NCBI GenBank assembly: GCA_002110485.1 | Contig: MOWL01000050.1 | Location: forward strand, 124,001-188,000 | DNA from: Emergomyces orientalis | Lineage: Eukaryota; Ascomycota; Eurotiomycetes; Onygenales; Ajellomycetaceae | Length of the DNA stretch: 64,000 nucleotides | Direction of reading: 5' to 3' | Shown: positions 1 through 10,327 of the stretch, piece after piece | How the letters are laid out: the number at the start of each line of letters is the position of its first letter | Numbering within the stretch: the stretch's first letter is position 1 | Program-made: the position numbers and the translations under genes | Notes under the pieces: generated by a model | Database searches by the model: none | What the model saw: the letters and a program-made list of their open reading frames with translations, nothing else | Told to the model about the DNA's origin: nothing

Positions 1-2
1 CC

Positions 3-212
3 GCAGCACCTCAATTAGCAACCAAGCTACGTCATGTTGACATCCATAACCACTGGCTCCGTGAGCAAGTAGCCGCCGGGCGACTAGCTATCCAATGGGT
101 GGATACCAATTCGATGATTGCCGACGGAATGACCAAGCCTCTTGGAGGTCAAAAACACGCCGAATTCGTACAAATGCTTGGTTTAACTGATATTAGCGCT
201 CAGATTCGCTAA
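3..212 (+). mobile_element. Ty1/copia retrotransposon, C-terminal end of polyprotein (partial)
   Basis: The frame beginning at base 3 is open from the window edge to a TAA at 210-212 and encodes 69 residues. It reads like the end of the RNase H domain of copia-type Pol proteins: KLRHVDIHNHWLRE, then a W-V-D-T motif and A-D-G-M-T-K-P-L, followed by a short tail. In this family the segment closes the RNase H fold and is followed by the polypurine tract and the 3' LTR. A purine-rich stretch (about 268-276) and a candidate LTR do follow. There is no stop or frameshift in the visible part, so the element may be fairly young, but the rest lies outside the window. A plant-type or bacterial RNase H is unlikely given the copia tail motif. 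Confidence 0.85.
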
Positions 213-278
213 AAAATCACCATTCATTCATTTTTCCTTATACTACTGCTTATATGCGGCTCATTTGGTGAGGGGGTA

Positions 279-590
279 TGTCAAACACCTGATTATTAAT
301 CAAGCGCCAAACAGATGCATCGAACCATTCAAATCTCCACCAAATACGCCACTTCATCTACTATCATTATTTTTCTCCTAGTTTCCACCTAATTTGGATA
401 TTTCATTTGGTATATGACAGACTATTGATTATTGTATGTAACATGCCCCTATATGGGCATATTTTGTAATATAGCTAGCGAGAGATTCATGGTTATAAAA
501 AGCCGTGGAAAACCTGTAGATATGGAGAAGGGAGGAGCCCAAAAAATTCAATTTTTAACTTCACTTTTTCATTCGTACGCGAACATTCTA
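279..590 (+). repeat. Candidate 3' LTR of the copia element
   Basis: A G-rich purine tract directly precedes a TGTCAAAC start at 279. The stretch is AT-rich and carries a TATAAAA box near 496. The right boundary is uncertain: CA-ending positions occur near 571, 585 and 592. Only one LTR copy is in the window, so the terminal identity that would define it cannot be checked here. Confidence 0.35.
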
Positions 591-1515
591 CCATTTAAAA
601 ATCTCTCATAAAGTGCAATCAACGCATCCCTGGTTGGTGTTCCCAAGAAAACAGATTGGGTGTCACAGTTCACCAGTTCATTAAGGTACGCCATGAAAAT
701 GCCGCTTCTAGAGTGGCCCATGACTTGATTGTGTAACTCTATCAATAAATTTAACTGCAGCTCCTTTTCTTCATACATACAAAGAGTCTATATTTTTGGT
801 GCCTGCGGCTCTACACTCTCGCTGATGATCCTCTGCAAGTTGAGTATATGTGAGAGACTCTGTGAGATGAGTAGTTCAGTTTCTCTTTTCATCTTGAGCT
901 GCATGTTGAAATATTGAAATATGATATTTATCTTGTTTAATATGTATTGGAACACTCTTCTGATGTGCTGATATACTTGTGTAGTGCCAAATATCTCAGA
1001 ACTCTCTGATAAATTTGCTGGCAAAGACTTCATTCTCTAGCACATACTCTAGAATGTTCTGAATAATATATAGTCCCAGATTGTCATTTCACTTGAAATA
1101 CATATATTGCGGGCTGTATAATATGAATTAGTATCTGAAACTTTACAGAGAGTTTTATTGAATATACACTCAATTCTTGTTTCTCTTGTTCTTGTTGAGT
1201 CAGTGTTTTACATGCATTAGAAGAATCTTGCAGGTAGAGTGATTCAGATCTGTGATCATGAAAAGCTCTATATCTTCTCAACAAAGAGCATCTTTTTTCT
1301 GTCTGCAGTAACTGGTGTTACAGACAATGGTTCCAGGGCGGGCACTTGTAGCAGTCATCATCTTTTGAATGATTGCATGCTGATTTCTCTGCCGGTTGGT
1401 TACATAAAATACGTTCGAAATTGCAAGAGAGTGATGCAGATGATATAGAAAATTATCTGCATTAACACAAGATTGAAATTTAACAGTCTTGTTAAGATTA
1501 TATTTCTCTTTGAGT
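569..1515 (-). pseudogene. Decayed DUF3435 (Crypton/Starship-captain-like) tyrosine recombinase
   Basis: Minus-strand translation shows an ordered set of DUF3435 blocks broken by stops and a frame change. At about 1515-1365 there is a segment ELKEKYNLN followed by NFLYHLHHSLAIS and NRQRNQHAII. At about 1360-1330 comes the core T-S-A-R-P-G-T-I-V, where the Arg of the recombinase active site falls. At about 1290-1240 is DALC-stop-EDIELFMITD. At 778-569 is the C-terminal block QVMGHSRSGIF, AYLNELV, DTQSVFLGTPTRDALI. This order matches DUF3435 proteins, which are abundant in Onygenales and Eurotiales and form the captain family of Starship transposons. At least two in-frame stops and a frame change lie between the blocks, so it is a relic. 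The N-terminal part may extend past 1515, but I could not follow it. Confidence 0.7.
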
Positions 1516-3520
1516 TGCCCACAGATTAACTAAGATGATGGTAAGCCTAGTATCAAAATATCAGAGAAAAAATATGAACACTGACATGCTTGATTTGACA
1601 CTTCAAATCATAGGGGAAGAATTCTGTATTTAGCTCAACACAATAATAAATTCTCCAGAACCGAACTTTAACCAGAAAGCCTGTCAGAGATTGAACATTG
1701 TGAGTATCAAGATATCAATGTAGAAAGCATTCAATCACATTCATCATCAAATTCTTAAGCCAGTATAGTGAATCCGGAGGCTGTAAAAGCTGTACAAATC
1801 TGTGAGTATATAAGCATTTTTCATAGTATGATCAGATCAGGCAAAGATAAATAGTACTTAGTGAAACTTTGCTTTATAACTTCCAAGGTACGCTTGGTAG
1901 ACTCCTCAAACACAGGCTTTTTTGGCTGTGAGACTTTGTTTATCATTGCCATCCAGTACACTGAACCTCATTCAACTGGAGGCTTGCGGGACACAACAAC
2001 CATTGTGAAAAAGAACTTGAAAGCAAGACAAAATTGTTCAGATGAATAATAGTATTGATTTGAAGTAAGAAATGCACTTGAGTGGCATTGTGGTATTTAT
2101 AGAGATATAACTGCTGACTTTGATTAAAAGGTGGTGAGCAATTGGTGCAAAAGCAACACTGGGCCAGAAAAGTGCCACTAAAATGTGTTTCTAGGCCACG
2201 CCCTAGAGGGGTGATTTAGGCCACACCCCCATTTACTCCGTACCTAACCCCTTGAGATATGAAAATAAAAAATCATTCTATATCAAGAGATCATTGATAT
2301 ATCTAGCACTTCTGATAGCACTCAAATGTTGAATTGATAGAGTTGTTTTGCTATTTTCTCTCAAAGAGAGAATAAACAAAAAAACATAACCGCATTACTA
2401 ACAAACTGGAACTGTTTTTTCTCAGACGCTTTGCGAAGAATTGAAAAAAATTACCTATTTGAGATTAGTATATCTTATTTGGGGTTAGTGTAAGCCACAA
2501 AATATGGCTAGTTTCAATTGGGTTAGTATGAATTCTGAGCGGAGCGGCTGAGTTTACTGAGAAAACTCAACACAGCTCTTTCAAACCCTCGTCTTCTGAT
2601 TCTCTATCAACAATAATTATATACAGTCATTTGAGTTGTTTGCATCCGTTGGATTGGTTATTATCATTGTGCCTGAGGATGGCTTGCTCTAAAGACGACC
2701 CTTTTTTTGTTTTATATTTTCCCCTGACCTTGTGAGACCATAGTATTGTGTAAGAGCGTTTCAAGGGGCTGAAGCAGATATGGAGAAGAAACTCCTGGAC
2801 CTCAATCTTTTACGCCAGTGAAGTGGCCAGTTTCTCTCTGCCATACTCTAGCTTTTCCCCCGTTTTATGGTTTATCATAAGTCTTCGTGGTTCCGGAGGG
2901 GCAGCTAAGATTTGTCCTAATTTGGAGTCCTCTAACAGCATGAAAACCTCTAGCTCCCCTTTTCACCGCAATCACTTTCGTTCTATCCTTTATCAAGTTT
3001 TCGATTCTTTTATGTTGTACAGTGCCTCACCATAAGTCAGGTTGGCGGTACATTACGCCAATTTGGCTTGCGAAAAAGTATTCAAAGTAATGGCGGGACA
3101 CTGTAGTATCAACAGCCCTGTGCCGCTGCTTCGCTCCAGTAGATTTTGGATATGCAGCGTTCATTTTAATGCGTGCCAACAAAACATTTTACTAGGAGAT
3201 AAGGATTGTCTTATATAGTTCTATTCTGTTTTTTCTAACCATCCTTTAGATCCTTGCCTCGGTAGGTTTTCCCATCGAAAGTGGGAATCGCGCGCTCTAA
3301 AACCGGATGGAATTCAGGACGGCGCCGTGTCTGATTCAACTGACTGGATGGATCCCATTTTCGCTTTAAGCAAATGTGACTGGAGGTCTCGACGACTGTG
3401 CTTTCTTTGATGCAATTGTCGCGGAGGATGGTGGACAGCATGACAGGATCCTAGTTGCGTCGATGTTTCTATATACTAAAGTGGCGAAACCGAGAGTAAA
3501 CCCTTCAAGAGGGTTACAAT
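1516..3520. other. AT-rich gene-free stretch, probably decayed repeats
   Basis: No open frame here resembles a known protein; the frames are short and low in complexity. The sequence looks TA-rich and CpG-poor by eye, as expected of old repeats altered by repeat-induced point mutation, but I did not compute dinucleotide ratios. A minus-strand frame at 3235-3441 (68 aa, basic) has no recognisable motif. Confidence 0.4.
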
Positions 3521-3575
3521 GTGGTGCAAAAAGAGTTCATCATATTACAGATTTGGGCTCACACTTTTGACGTCA
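3521..3575 (+). repeat. Dispersed repeat, copy A
   Basis: The segment starting GTGGTGCAAAAAGAGTTCAT and continuing through ATTTGGGCTCACA matches, with a few substitutions, the stretch at 8381-8432 in the same orientation. A weaker internal echo (GCAAAAAGAGTTGAAAATGAC) follows at about 3612. These look like parts of an old dispersed element. Confidence 0.5.
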
Positions 3576-3719
3576 CGGCCAACCCTGGGCATCCGATTAC
3601 ACTTGGGTATGACGCAAAAAGAGTTGAAAATGACTTCAAATTTCAGCCAGATTTAATCTCACTCCAACTTAAACTCACATTCCAGATCATACGGTCACAC
3701 GATCGCTGCTAGGGTTTGT

Positions 3720-3895
3720 ATTAAGTTAGGATTAGAGTTAGGGATTAGAGGTTAGATTAGAATTAGAGTTAGAGTTAGATAGACTAAGAAAAATCATCAT
3801 CTTTAAAAAGATGTAGTGAGATTTACGTTCTGAAGAATGTGTCGATTAAGTGTGAGATATGACTAGTTGCATGTAATTTTTTCTTAATGGGGTTA
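3720..3895 (+). repeat. Dispersed repeat with degenerate TTAGAG/TTAGGG units
   Basis: From 3721 to 3777 the sequence is a run of GTTAGGATTAGAG-like hexamer variants, followed by text ending in GTGTGAGATATGACTAGT. The same order, GATTAGAGTTAGATAGA then TGTGAGATATGACTGGT, recurs at about 9520-9575. It is therefore a dispersed repeat rather than a telomere scar, although the hexamers resemble telomeric TTAGGG. Confidence 0.5.
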
Positions 3896-6211
3896 TTGGA
3901 TGATAGTTTCAAGGTTTTTCGACCTGAAAATTGAAGTCATATCCAAAAAAAATTTTGCATTATGTTCAAGTGTACGCCCATTCATCAAACATTATCACAG
4001 TTGGGGTTAGTTAAGTCCAATGGCCGAGAGGAGAGAATCCGAGCCCGTTAATTTTTTTAATTTTTTTTTTAGGTGAGAGATGAGCTTAAAGGGGTTCACT
4101 ACCACCAGCTTTCCCGTGGATAATTCTCGTAGCCAGCCAGGATCTTTCGTCCCCCCCCTTTTTTTTTTCATTTTCTGAATGATAGGCCTGCCTTAGTTAC
4201 TGTTTTTGCGATTTGTTATTTTAGCACTTTCTACCATGGTAGCACGAAACACTAAAACACCAAAAGAAAAAGAACAAAAGAAGAAAAAAAAAAGCGCAGT
4301 AAAACCCCATCTATAACATTGTCCATCTCTCCTTGCTTGCACTCCTCTCCCAATAGTGCCAGTGCCAGTGCCATTTCACAGAATGAGCCAAAGAACATTG
4401 GTGGCTTGTTTGTCGAATTGGTTTAGCTAACTACTAGTTAACTAGTTAATGTTTTGGTGGCGGGCCCCCAACCACAAACTGGCTCGTTCATAACCGAGCA
4501 AATGTGATATAAAAGAGCTGAAGCGCAACGCCGAAGACGGATAACGTAACCTATTGGTTCACAGTGCAACTCGCCCACTTCGTACCACTACACAAATTAA
4601 GTATGAGAAGTTACCTTGATGTGTTTTGGCTTGTCTCTCACATCCGCACAGTACAAAGTGTCCAAGGTCGCGGGGGTGGTGGCTTTTAACCAACACCAGG
4701 TTAACTTAACTTAACTACTATGGTAATAGCTAGTTAACTAACTAGCCAAGCCGTTGCTGATTAGGTAAGGATTTCGAGGAATCCGCCTCTAACTAGTGGA
4801 GTTTTTTTGTTATTATTATTGGATTGGCTGGTTGAATGTCGTAGAAAAATTTAAGCCTCCTCAGTGTGGTTCCAATTCCGAACCAGATCAGTTCTAAATC
4901 CAGTTGCATTTTAGATCCGATGCTTGGATTTGATCTTGGCTCGTGGGCCAAAATCGCGGCCCTGATCAATTCAGAGTTATCTTTACACCGCAACCCAACT
5001 GTAACCCTTGCATACCACCAAGCCCGTCAACCTCCACCCGCCCGCCCGTGGTGTTGTGTCTCTCAGCAACAAAGTTGTCCTGGTTCCAATTATTGGGCTT
5101 CCATTCGACTCGCCCGTAGAACTACATCCGTCCGCACTGCGCACCAACCTTAGAGGCGCCAAACTCTGTTCAACTTGGCACACCACCCGGCCCCCACTGG
5201 CCGATCCCCATTCACGACATTTCCGCCATCCCAGGGTCGCCTTACTGCCCGGTGGAGCTCATATGCAGTTCTTGGCGGTGTCCGGTTGCACGGGCGGATG
5301 GTGGGCATGGTCCGATGATTGGGTATCGTTCAGGATCTCCGACGCTCCGCTGTACCTAGGGATATCTGCTACGCGGAACGAACTGACTGCCTTCATGTGG
5401 CTGCCCTCAATTTGCTCTCAGTGCCAAAATTTAGGAAGCTGAACCCGAGTTAAACCATTATATCCAAAATAGCAAACGAGGAATGGACTCGGAATGTATT
5501 CCCCAGCCTGCCACGTGTGTTTGCAGTGGTCCTTACTTAGGTACAGGTTGTGGGGTTGAATGTTCTATTCGCAGCTTCGATCAATGCTTGGTTCTCCCAA
5601 GCTGGTATCTTACTCGCCTCGACCAGGCGCCCTGCTCTTAGCTAGGCTGCCATATGTTTTTAGGGAGCAAACTTATTAGTGTGCTAACTAACGTTCGCTG
5701 TCTGAAGTTTTGTTCGTTTACCAAGGTTCCTTTCCGACTAGCAGCTCACTCGTTGAACGAGATCTGTATATCGAACAGGGCTTTATTAGCTTGAGTTCAG
5801 AATTTCTTCTGGGGATCTCGAGATCCTTACATTCAAGGATCTCACTCGATTCGGATGATTTCCCGGTAACCTGGACGAGTCTAAGGAGGTTCATGACTTC
5901 ATTCTTCTCAAGCAGAGGGTAACGTATCCGCCAAACCCGAAGGGTACCCAATGATTGTTTCATGTCATTTTATCATGCTTGATTCCAACCAAATTTGCCT
6001 CTCGATCTCCAGATTGAAGGCCAGGAGACCTATGTCTTATATAACCCGAGGAGAAGCCCACGTCTTTCACATTTTGTCTTTCACTTTTCGACACACCTCC
6101 TATGAGGAGTACTACTGGGTTGGCTGGGAGTTACTCACATATGAGTTTCTCACGAATTTCTACATTCAACTGGCTCGTTTTTGATACTAAGGGAAAGCAA
6201 AAACAGAAAAC
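3896..6211. other. No supported gene; AT-rich spacer and a GC-richer block
   Basis: From 3900 to 4800 the sequence is AT-rich, with homopolymers and repeated GTTAACTAGTTAA-like words. The block from about 4990 to 5440 is GC-richer and has a 144-codon open frame on the plus strand. The frame starts at no convincing context, has odd composition and matches nothing I recognise. From 5440 to 6200 there are only short overlapping frames on both strands. Confidence 0.4.
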
Positions 6212-6838
6212 ATGGCGGCACAATCTGCCACGCTGCGTACTTTTATTATTGTGATGTCTTTGGTCGCGATTGCGTCAGGCATGGCAATAGAATGGCCCCG
6301 TTTCGCTAGCGCGTCTCATTATCGGCGTGCCTTATTCGGGTTTGGACATCAGGCTTCTCAATCGGAGCCTGGGGCACTTGGCACCTCTCCTACGAAAAGG
6401 ACGGTAGACGCAGAGTGTGGAGGTGAAGAATGCTACTCTATGCTGGCAACTAACAGCGGGAGCACAAGTCCAAACAGCACTGTTCAGCTGCTCGTTGACA
6501 CTGCTCCTCTACATTCCACTCACGACCCTGGCCTGACTTCGTTTCCTATTACTTCTCATCCAATTCTTACTTCTGCGCTGCCGGCTAGAGAAGTGACCAA
6601 TTCAGATGGTTTGTCATTCCAGCCTCCTCTCCTGAAGCGTCCTCCCCCGCCTTCTAAACCGTCCCGTACACGTCCTACTAAACCACCCCGTCGCCGTCGA
6701 TCTCCTAAATCATCCCATCTGCCCCCTCCACTTCCTCCTAAATCATCCCGTATACCTCCTACTAAACCACGCCGTCGCAATCGCGCTGCTACATCACCCT
6801 CTCAGACCCCTCCTGTTCTTAAATCATCCCGAACATAA
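6212..6838 (+). CDS. Predicted secreted Pro/Arg-rich protein, N-terminal part
   Basis: The frame of 208 codons opens with a clear signal peptide: Met, a few polar residues including Arg, then a hydrophobic core TFIIVMSLVAIASG before MAIEW. It continues as a Ser/Thr-rich region with a small Cys pair (CGGEEC, about residue 70). From about residue 140 it becomes a basic Pro-rich part with loosely repeated P-S-R-x-x-P-T-K-P-x-R-R units. It ends at TAA 6836-6838, but the next downstream frame (open from 6873) continues the same composition. The two parts probably belong to one gene joined by an intron or separated by a frameshift. One workable join uses a GT at 6750 and an AG at 6930, but the site strength is poor. 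No known family is recognised; secretion is inferred from the N-terminus. Confidence 0.5.
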   Translation: MAAQSATLRTFIIVMSLVAIASGMAIEWPRFASASHYRRALFGFGHQASQSEPGALGTSPTKRTVDAECGGEECYSMLATNSGSTSPNSTVQLLVDTAPLHSTHDPGLTSFPITSHPILTSALPAREVTNSDGLSFQPPLLKRPPPPSKPSRTRPTKPPRRRRSPKSSHLPPPLPPKSSRIPPTKPRRRNRAATSPSQTPPVLKSSRT

Positions 6839-6872
6839 TCCAGAAAAGTCGCCTCAACTTATGATATGCTAG

Positions 6873-8246
6873 CCCCACAAGTCAACCCTTACTGTTTCTC
6901 CTTCTTTTCCAACAAGCCTCAATACTAGAGTATCTGAAGAGGCGGGTCTAACAAGCAGCGCTCCTCCAGTATCCCCAATACAAAGCGAAAACCTATCATC
7001 ACTGGCTGTTAGGGGAAATGGTCCTCGCCCCTCTCGTCCTAAGCCCACTCAGAGTGGTCCACGCCCTATAAGGGTAACTTATCGCCCTCCAACCCCCCCT
7101 CGTCCTCGTCCTAGTTCCCATTTTGGTCCTCGTCCTCGTCTTTCGTCCCGTCTTCAGGCTCGTAGCATGGCACTGGATGATGACGATTATGGCCCTGGCC
7201 CTAATACTTTTACTCGTCGTCCTGCGATGCGTTCACGTACTACTTTTGGTCCTATAACTCGTTCTCGTCGTCCTGCGTTTCGTTCTCATGCCCATACTAA
7301 GTCACTGGATATGAAGGCATATAATGGTGTTGGCCCCTCTCGTCCTAAGCCCACTCAGAGTGGTCCACGCCCTATAAGGGTAACTTATCGCCCTCCAACT
7401 CCCCCTCGTCCTCGTCCTAGTTCCCATTTTGGTCCTCGTCCTCGTCTTTCGTCCCGTCTTCAGGCTCGTAGCATGGCACTGGATGATGACGATTATGGCC
7501 CTGGCCCTAATACTTTTACTCGTCGTCCTGCGATGCGTTCACGTACTACTTTTGGTCCTATAACTCGTTCTCGTCGTCCTGCGTTTCGTTCTCATGCCCA
7601 TACTAAGTCACTGGATATTAAGGAATATAATGGTGTTGGCCCCTCTCGTCCTAAGACACGCTCCAGTCGTCCAGGCCCTGTAACACTTATAACTTCTCGC
7701 CCGCTTTTCACTACTCCTCGTCCTCGGACATCTCGTCCTGCGACTCGTGCTCCTCGTCCTCCTCGTCCTCGTCCTCCTCCTCCACCTCGTCCTCGTCCCC
7801 CCATCCCGAGTTTTCCTCCTCATCCTTACCCGAGAATTTATCGTAGTGGGAGGCCGGCTATTCATGATGCTCTTATGAATTTGGCTAGTTTGACTTTCAA
7901 AAACGAAGTTGGTACAGCAACCCCGAGTCTAACCAGTGAAAGGCACTCGCCAGAGACTCCTCCTCCTTATCCTTACCCGAGAATTTATCATAGTGGGAGG
8001 CCGGCTATTCATGATGCTCTTATGAATTTGGCTAGTTTGACTTTCAAAAGCGAAGTTGGTACAGCAACCCCAAGTCCAACCAGTGAAAAACATTTGCCAG
8101 AGGCTCCTCTGAACGGTTGGCCGTGGCAGCGTAAGACTCTGAGTCGTTGGCCTTGGACGTATGTGGGTCCACCTACCTCAGCTCATGCAAATTCGAAAAG
8201 AATGACTACAAGTGTGCCACCACCAGTTAACCCAACCCCAACATAA
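6873..8246 (+). CDS. Tandem-repeat Pro/Arg-rich protein, C-terminal part
   Basis: The frame is open from 6873 to the stop ending at 8246; the first ATG is at 7167, inside a repeat unit. It holds two repeat systems. A 306-bp (102-codon) unit appears about 2.1 times (7020-7655), each copy containing SMALDDDDYGPGPNTFTRRP, then RSRRPAFRSHAH and GPSRPK. A 147-bp (49-codon) unit appears twice (about 7825-8105), containing YPYPRIY, SGRPAIHDALMNLASL and EVGTATPS. Between them lies a run of R-P/P-R dipeptides. Because the 102-codon repeat begins upstream of the ATG at 7167, that ATG is unlikely to be the true start. The protein most likely continues the signal-peptide-bearing frame at 6212. Nothing catalytic is visible; a wall, adhesive or host-facing role is possible but unproven. 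Confidence 0.45.
   Translation, partial: PHKSTLTVSPSFPTSLNTRVSEEAGLTSSAPPVSPIQSENLSSLAVRGNGPRPSRPKPTQSGPRPIRVTYRPPTPPRPRPSSHFGPRPRLSSRLQARSMALDDDDYGPGPNTFTRRPAMRSRTTFGPITRSRRPAFRSHAHTKSLDMKAYNGVGPSRPKPTQSGPRPIRVTYRPPTPPRPRPSSHFGPRPRLSSRLQARSMALDDDDYGPGPNTFTRRPAMRSRTTFGPITRSRRPAFRSHAHTKSLDIKEYNGVGPSRPKTRSSRPGPVTLITSRPLFTTPRPRTSRPATRAPRPPRPRPPPPPRPRPPIPSFPPHPYPRIYRSGRPAIHDALMNLASLTFKNEVGTATPSLTSERHSPETPPPYPYPRIYHSGRPAIHDALMNLASLTFKSEVGTATPSPTSEKHLPEAPLNGWPWQRKTLSRWPWTYVGPPTSAHANSKRMTTSVPPPVNPTPT
7020..7655 (+). repeat. 306-bp in-frame tandem repeat
   Basis: The sequence from AAGCCCACTCAGAG at 7041 recurs at 7347, a period of 306 bp. The first copy is only the second half of a unit, the second is full (7167-7472) and the third breaks off near 7655. 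By eye, copies differ at only a handful of positions, which implies recent duplication or gene conversion. Confidence 0.85.
7825..8105 (+). repeat. 147-bp in-frame tandem duplication
   Basis: CGAGAATTTATC occurs at 7831 and again at 7978. The 49-codon units are nearly identical, with changes such as Arg to His and Asn to Ser. This duplication is independent of the 306-bp repeat upstream. Confidence 0.85.
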
Positions 8247-8380
8247 GAGGATTTGGTACACTCCGATCCGCACACCTGTTATGATTTCGAGACACAATCT
8301 AAATCTACGCCAACACATAAAAATACCAAAACAACGGGGGCCTTGCCATATGATATGGTATGTACGGTTACAGTTGAACA

Positions 8381-8432
8381 CGGTGCAAAAAGTTTCATCA
8401 TGACTCCAGATTTGGGCCCACTTTTTGGGAGC
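8381..8432 (+). repeat. Dispersed repeat, copy B
   Basis: CGGTGCAAAAAGTTTCATCA followed by CCAGATTTGGGCCCACTTTT matches the copy at 3521-3575 in the same orientation with a few substitutions. It lies about 130 bp after the stop of the repeat protein. Confidence 0.5.
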
Positions 8433-9486
8433 CATGTTTAACCTTGAACACCACCCCATGTACAAAACACTTAACGCTACAGAACCATATTTCATAAATT
8501 TGTTCCAACTTCCTGCTACTAAAAACACTGAAAATGCTACGGAATTATACATTGATTTTATATGGCATTATTCATGATCTTGTTTATATTCAATGTCATC
8601 TTTCAAGGTGATAATATTTTTGATATAAGTAGGAATATATTCTATTAAATTTTTATAGCTGTATTATCTTCTGTGAAAGATTTTGTCAACGCTACTCTCA
8701 TAATTTCGTAGCTTCGGCTCTGCTCTTGATATGCTTTCAGTCGGAATCAGCCAAACCGAATTAAAATTAGAAAAATTTTGACATCTGAGCATTCTTTGAT
8801 TGTTGTATATATATATATATATATATACATAATAATTAATAGTTATTGAATATCAAGATCATGTAAGAAATCCCGCCCGGCGGCAGCCTTCTTACCTCTA
8901 TTCTCAATGCCAAGTCCTCGCGTAGCTAATAGAACTAGCAGGCCTTGAACACATCCATCTATGAGCAACCAAGCTTTAATACTATTATCATTGCAGGACG
9001 TATATTTTTTTATACATGGGTACTTCTGGTTTCTTGGTACATGACACGCCAAACTGCGAACCCTGGCATGGCGGCTGCAAGCTGATATTTCGTATGGATC
9101 ATTAGATGATATTTTATTCTTTTAGATAATTATGTCAGAGTGTTTCTTCTCACACTTCTTAGTGAAGACACAAAGCTGTGATATAAATTTTTTTAATATA
9201 ATATTCATATTAATCAATGGCTGTTGTCACTGATTAACTCACTGTTACAAAACACCTTGTCGTAATTTTTTTTTTTTCCAGCTTTATTAAATGTTTTATC
9301 TAATAGGTATTGAAAATTAAACTATTTTATTTCATTTCTCTTTTATTATAGATTTTATTTCTGATTTTAACTATCTATCATTTTAAAGGATTCAGTTTTC
9401 TTACTGTGGGAAATGATATACCTCTGTACATATTTCATACCTACTGCTATTACCCTCACCAGAGTCACCACCCCCGGGCCCAACAC
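8433..9486. other. AT-rich gene-free stretch with a TA microsatellite
   Basis: This stretch holds only short low-complexity frames. A (TA)n run of about 20 bp sits at 8806-8826 and a T homopolymer near 9267. I see no gene. Confidence 0.5.
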
Positions 9487-9790
9487 TGGTGAGAGGGAGG
9501 TTAGGCTTGGTATAAGGCTAAGATTAGAGTTAGATAGAGTAAGAGCCTTTTGTGTGAGATATGACTGGTGTAATGTGGATTTTAATGAGATGAGGTTTAG
9601 GATTGGAATCATGCTGAAGGTTATTCCAGCTGAATATTGGAGTGAACTGGTTGACGGAATGAATGGGCAGAAGGCTTGAGAGGTCGGGCGAGCGCTCACT
9701 ACTACTGACAAAGCAGCAATACGGCGACACGAATGCTGCTGGTAACTACTAATATGCAGCTGAACTACCAGCAAAAAAAAAAAAAAAAAT
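9487..9790 (+). repeat. Poly-A-tailed repeat, possible retroposed fragment
   Basis: The segment shares GATTAGAGTTAGATAGA and TGTGAGATATGACTGGT with the copy at 3720-3895 and ends in an 18-base A run (about 9773-9790). A plus-strand frame of 88 codons inside it has biased composition and no known domain. The A tail suggests a non-LTR retroposon or SINE-like end. Confidence 0.4.
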
Positions 9791-10226
9791 TTGGAGTTGA
9801 AACAGCTACTATAACTCTATAACTATAAGATTTGAAAATGACACGGCCACTCACATTCTTTGTGTTCACTATCTATGTTTGCTTGAATGATAAACACTAA
9901 GCTCATTCTGGTTATTTTAAGGCAAAGATTTCCAAACAAACAAGCTTTGAGGCTCAGCCCAAGCGATTATTGGCCATATCTTGGCCGCACTTATTTCCTA
10001 ATCGGGTATCGAGCTTCTCCTTTTGACTTCATCTTCAGATCATGGCGCAGCGTCAGGGAACACACTAGAAAAAAACAGATGCAATATTCCGCGTCGCTTG
10101 GATATGCAGGTATAGTTTCTGGAATGAATATTTCCCAGAAGTAGTAATTATACGGCAGGCAGAATGGGCGCAGGATTTATGATTCCCGTTCAGGGTTGGG
10201 GCCGAGCTTGACCTTGGGCAGACTAA
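9791..10226. other. Spacer upstream of the RTA1-like gene
   Basis: No supported gene. The frames present are short and overlap on both strands. The proximal promoter of the downstream gene begins near 10200. Confidence 0.4.
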
Positions 10227-10233
10227 TATAAAA
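10227..10233 (+). promoter_or_regulatory. TATA-like box of the RTA1-like gene
   Basis: TATAAAA lies about 95 bp upstream of the proposed ATG at 10328, a usual distance for fungal genes with a short 5' UTR. Confidence 0.4.
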
Positions 10234-10327
10234 GGCAAGAGACGACTTATGGTAAATGGCAAACAATTTGTTCTTTTACAAACCCCAGCCAGAGCTGTTT
10301 TCCATATCAATATCACTTCGAGCAATC

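Noticed and set aside
3721..3777. Interstitial telomere of TTAGGG type
   Set aside because: The units are mostly TTAGAG/TTAGAT variants, and the flanking text recurs at 9500, so it is part of a dispersed repeat.
5008..5442. 144-codon plus-strand frame in a GC-richer block
   Set aside because: It overlaps an opposite frame of similar quality, has no known domain and no start context, and its composition reflects local GC content.
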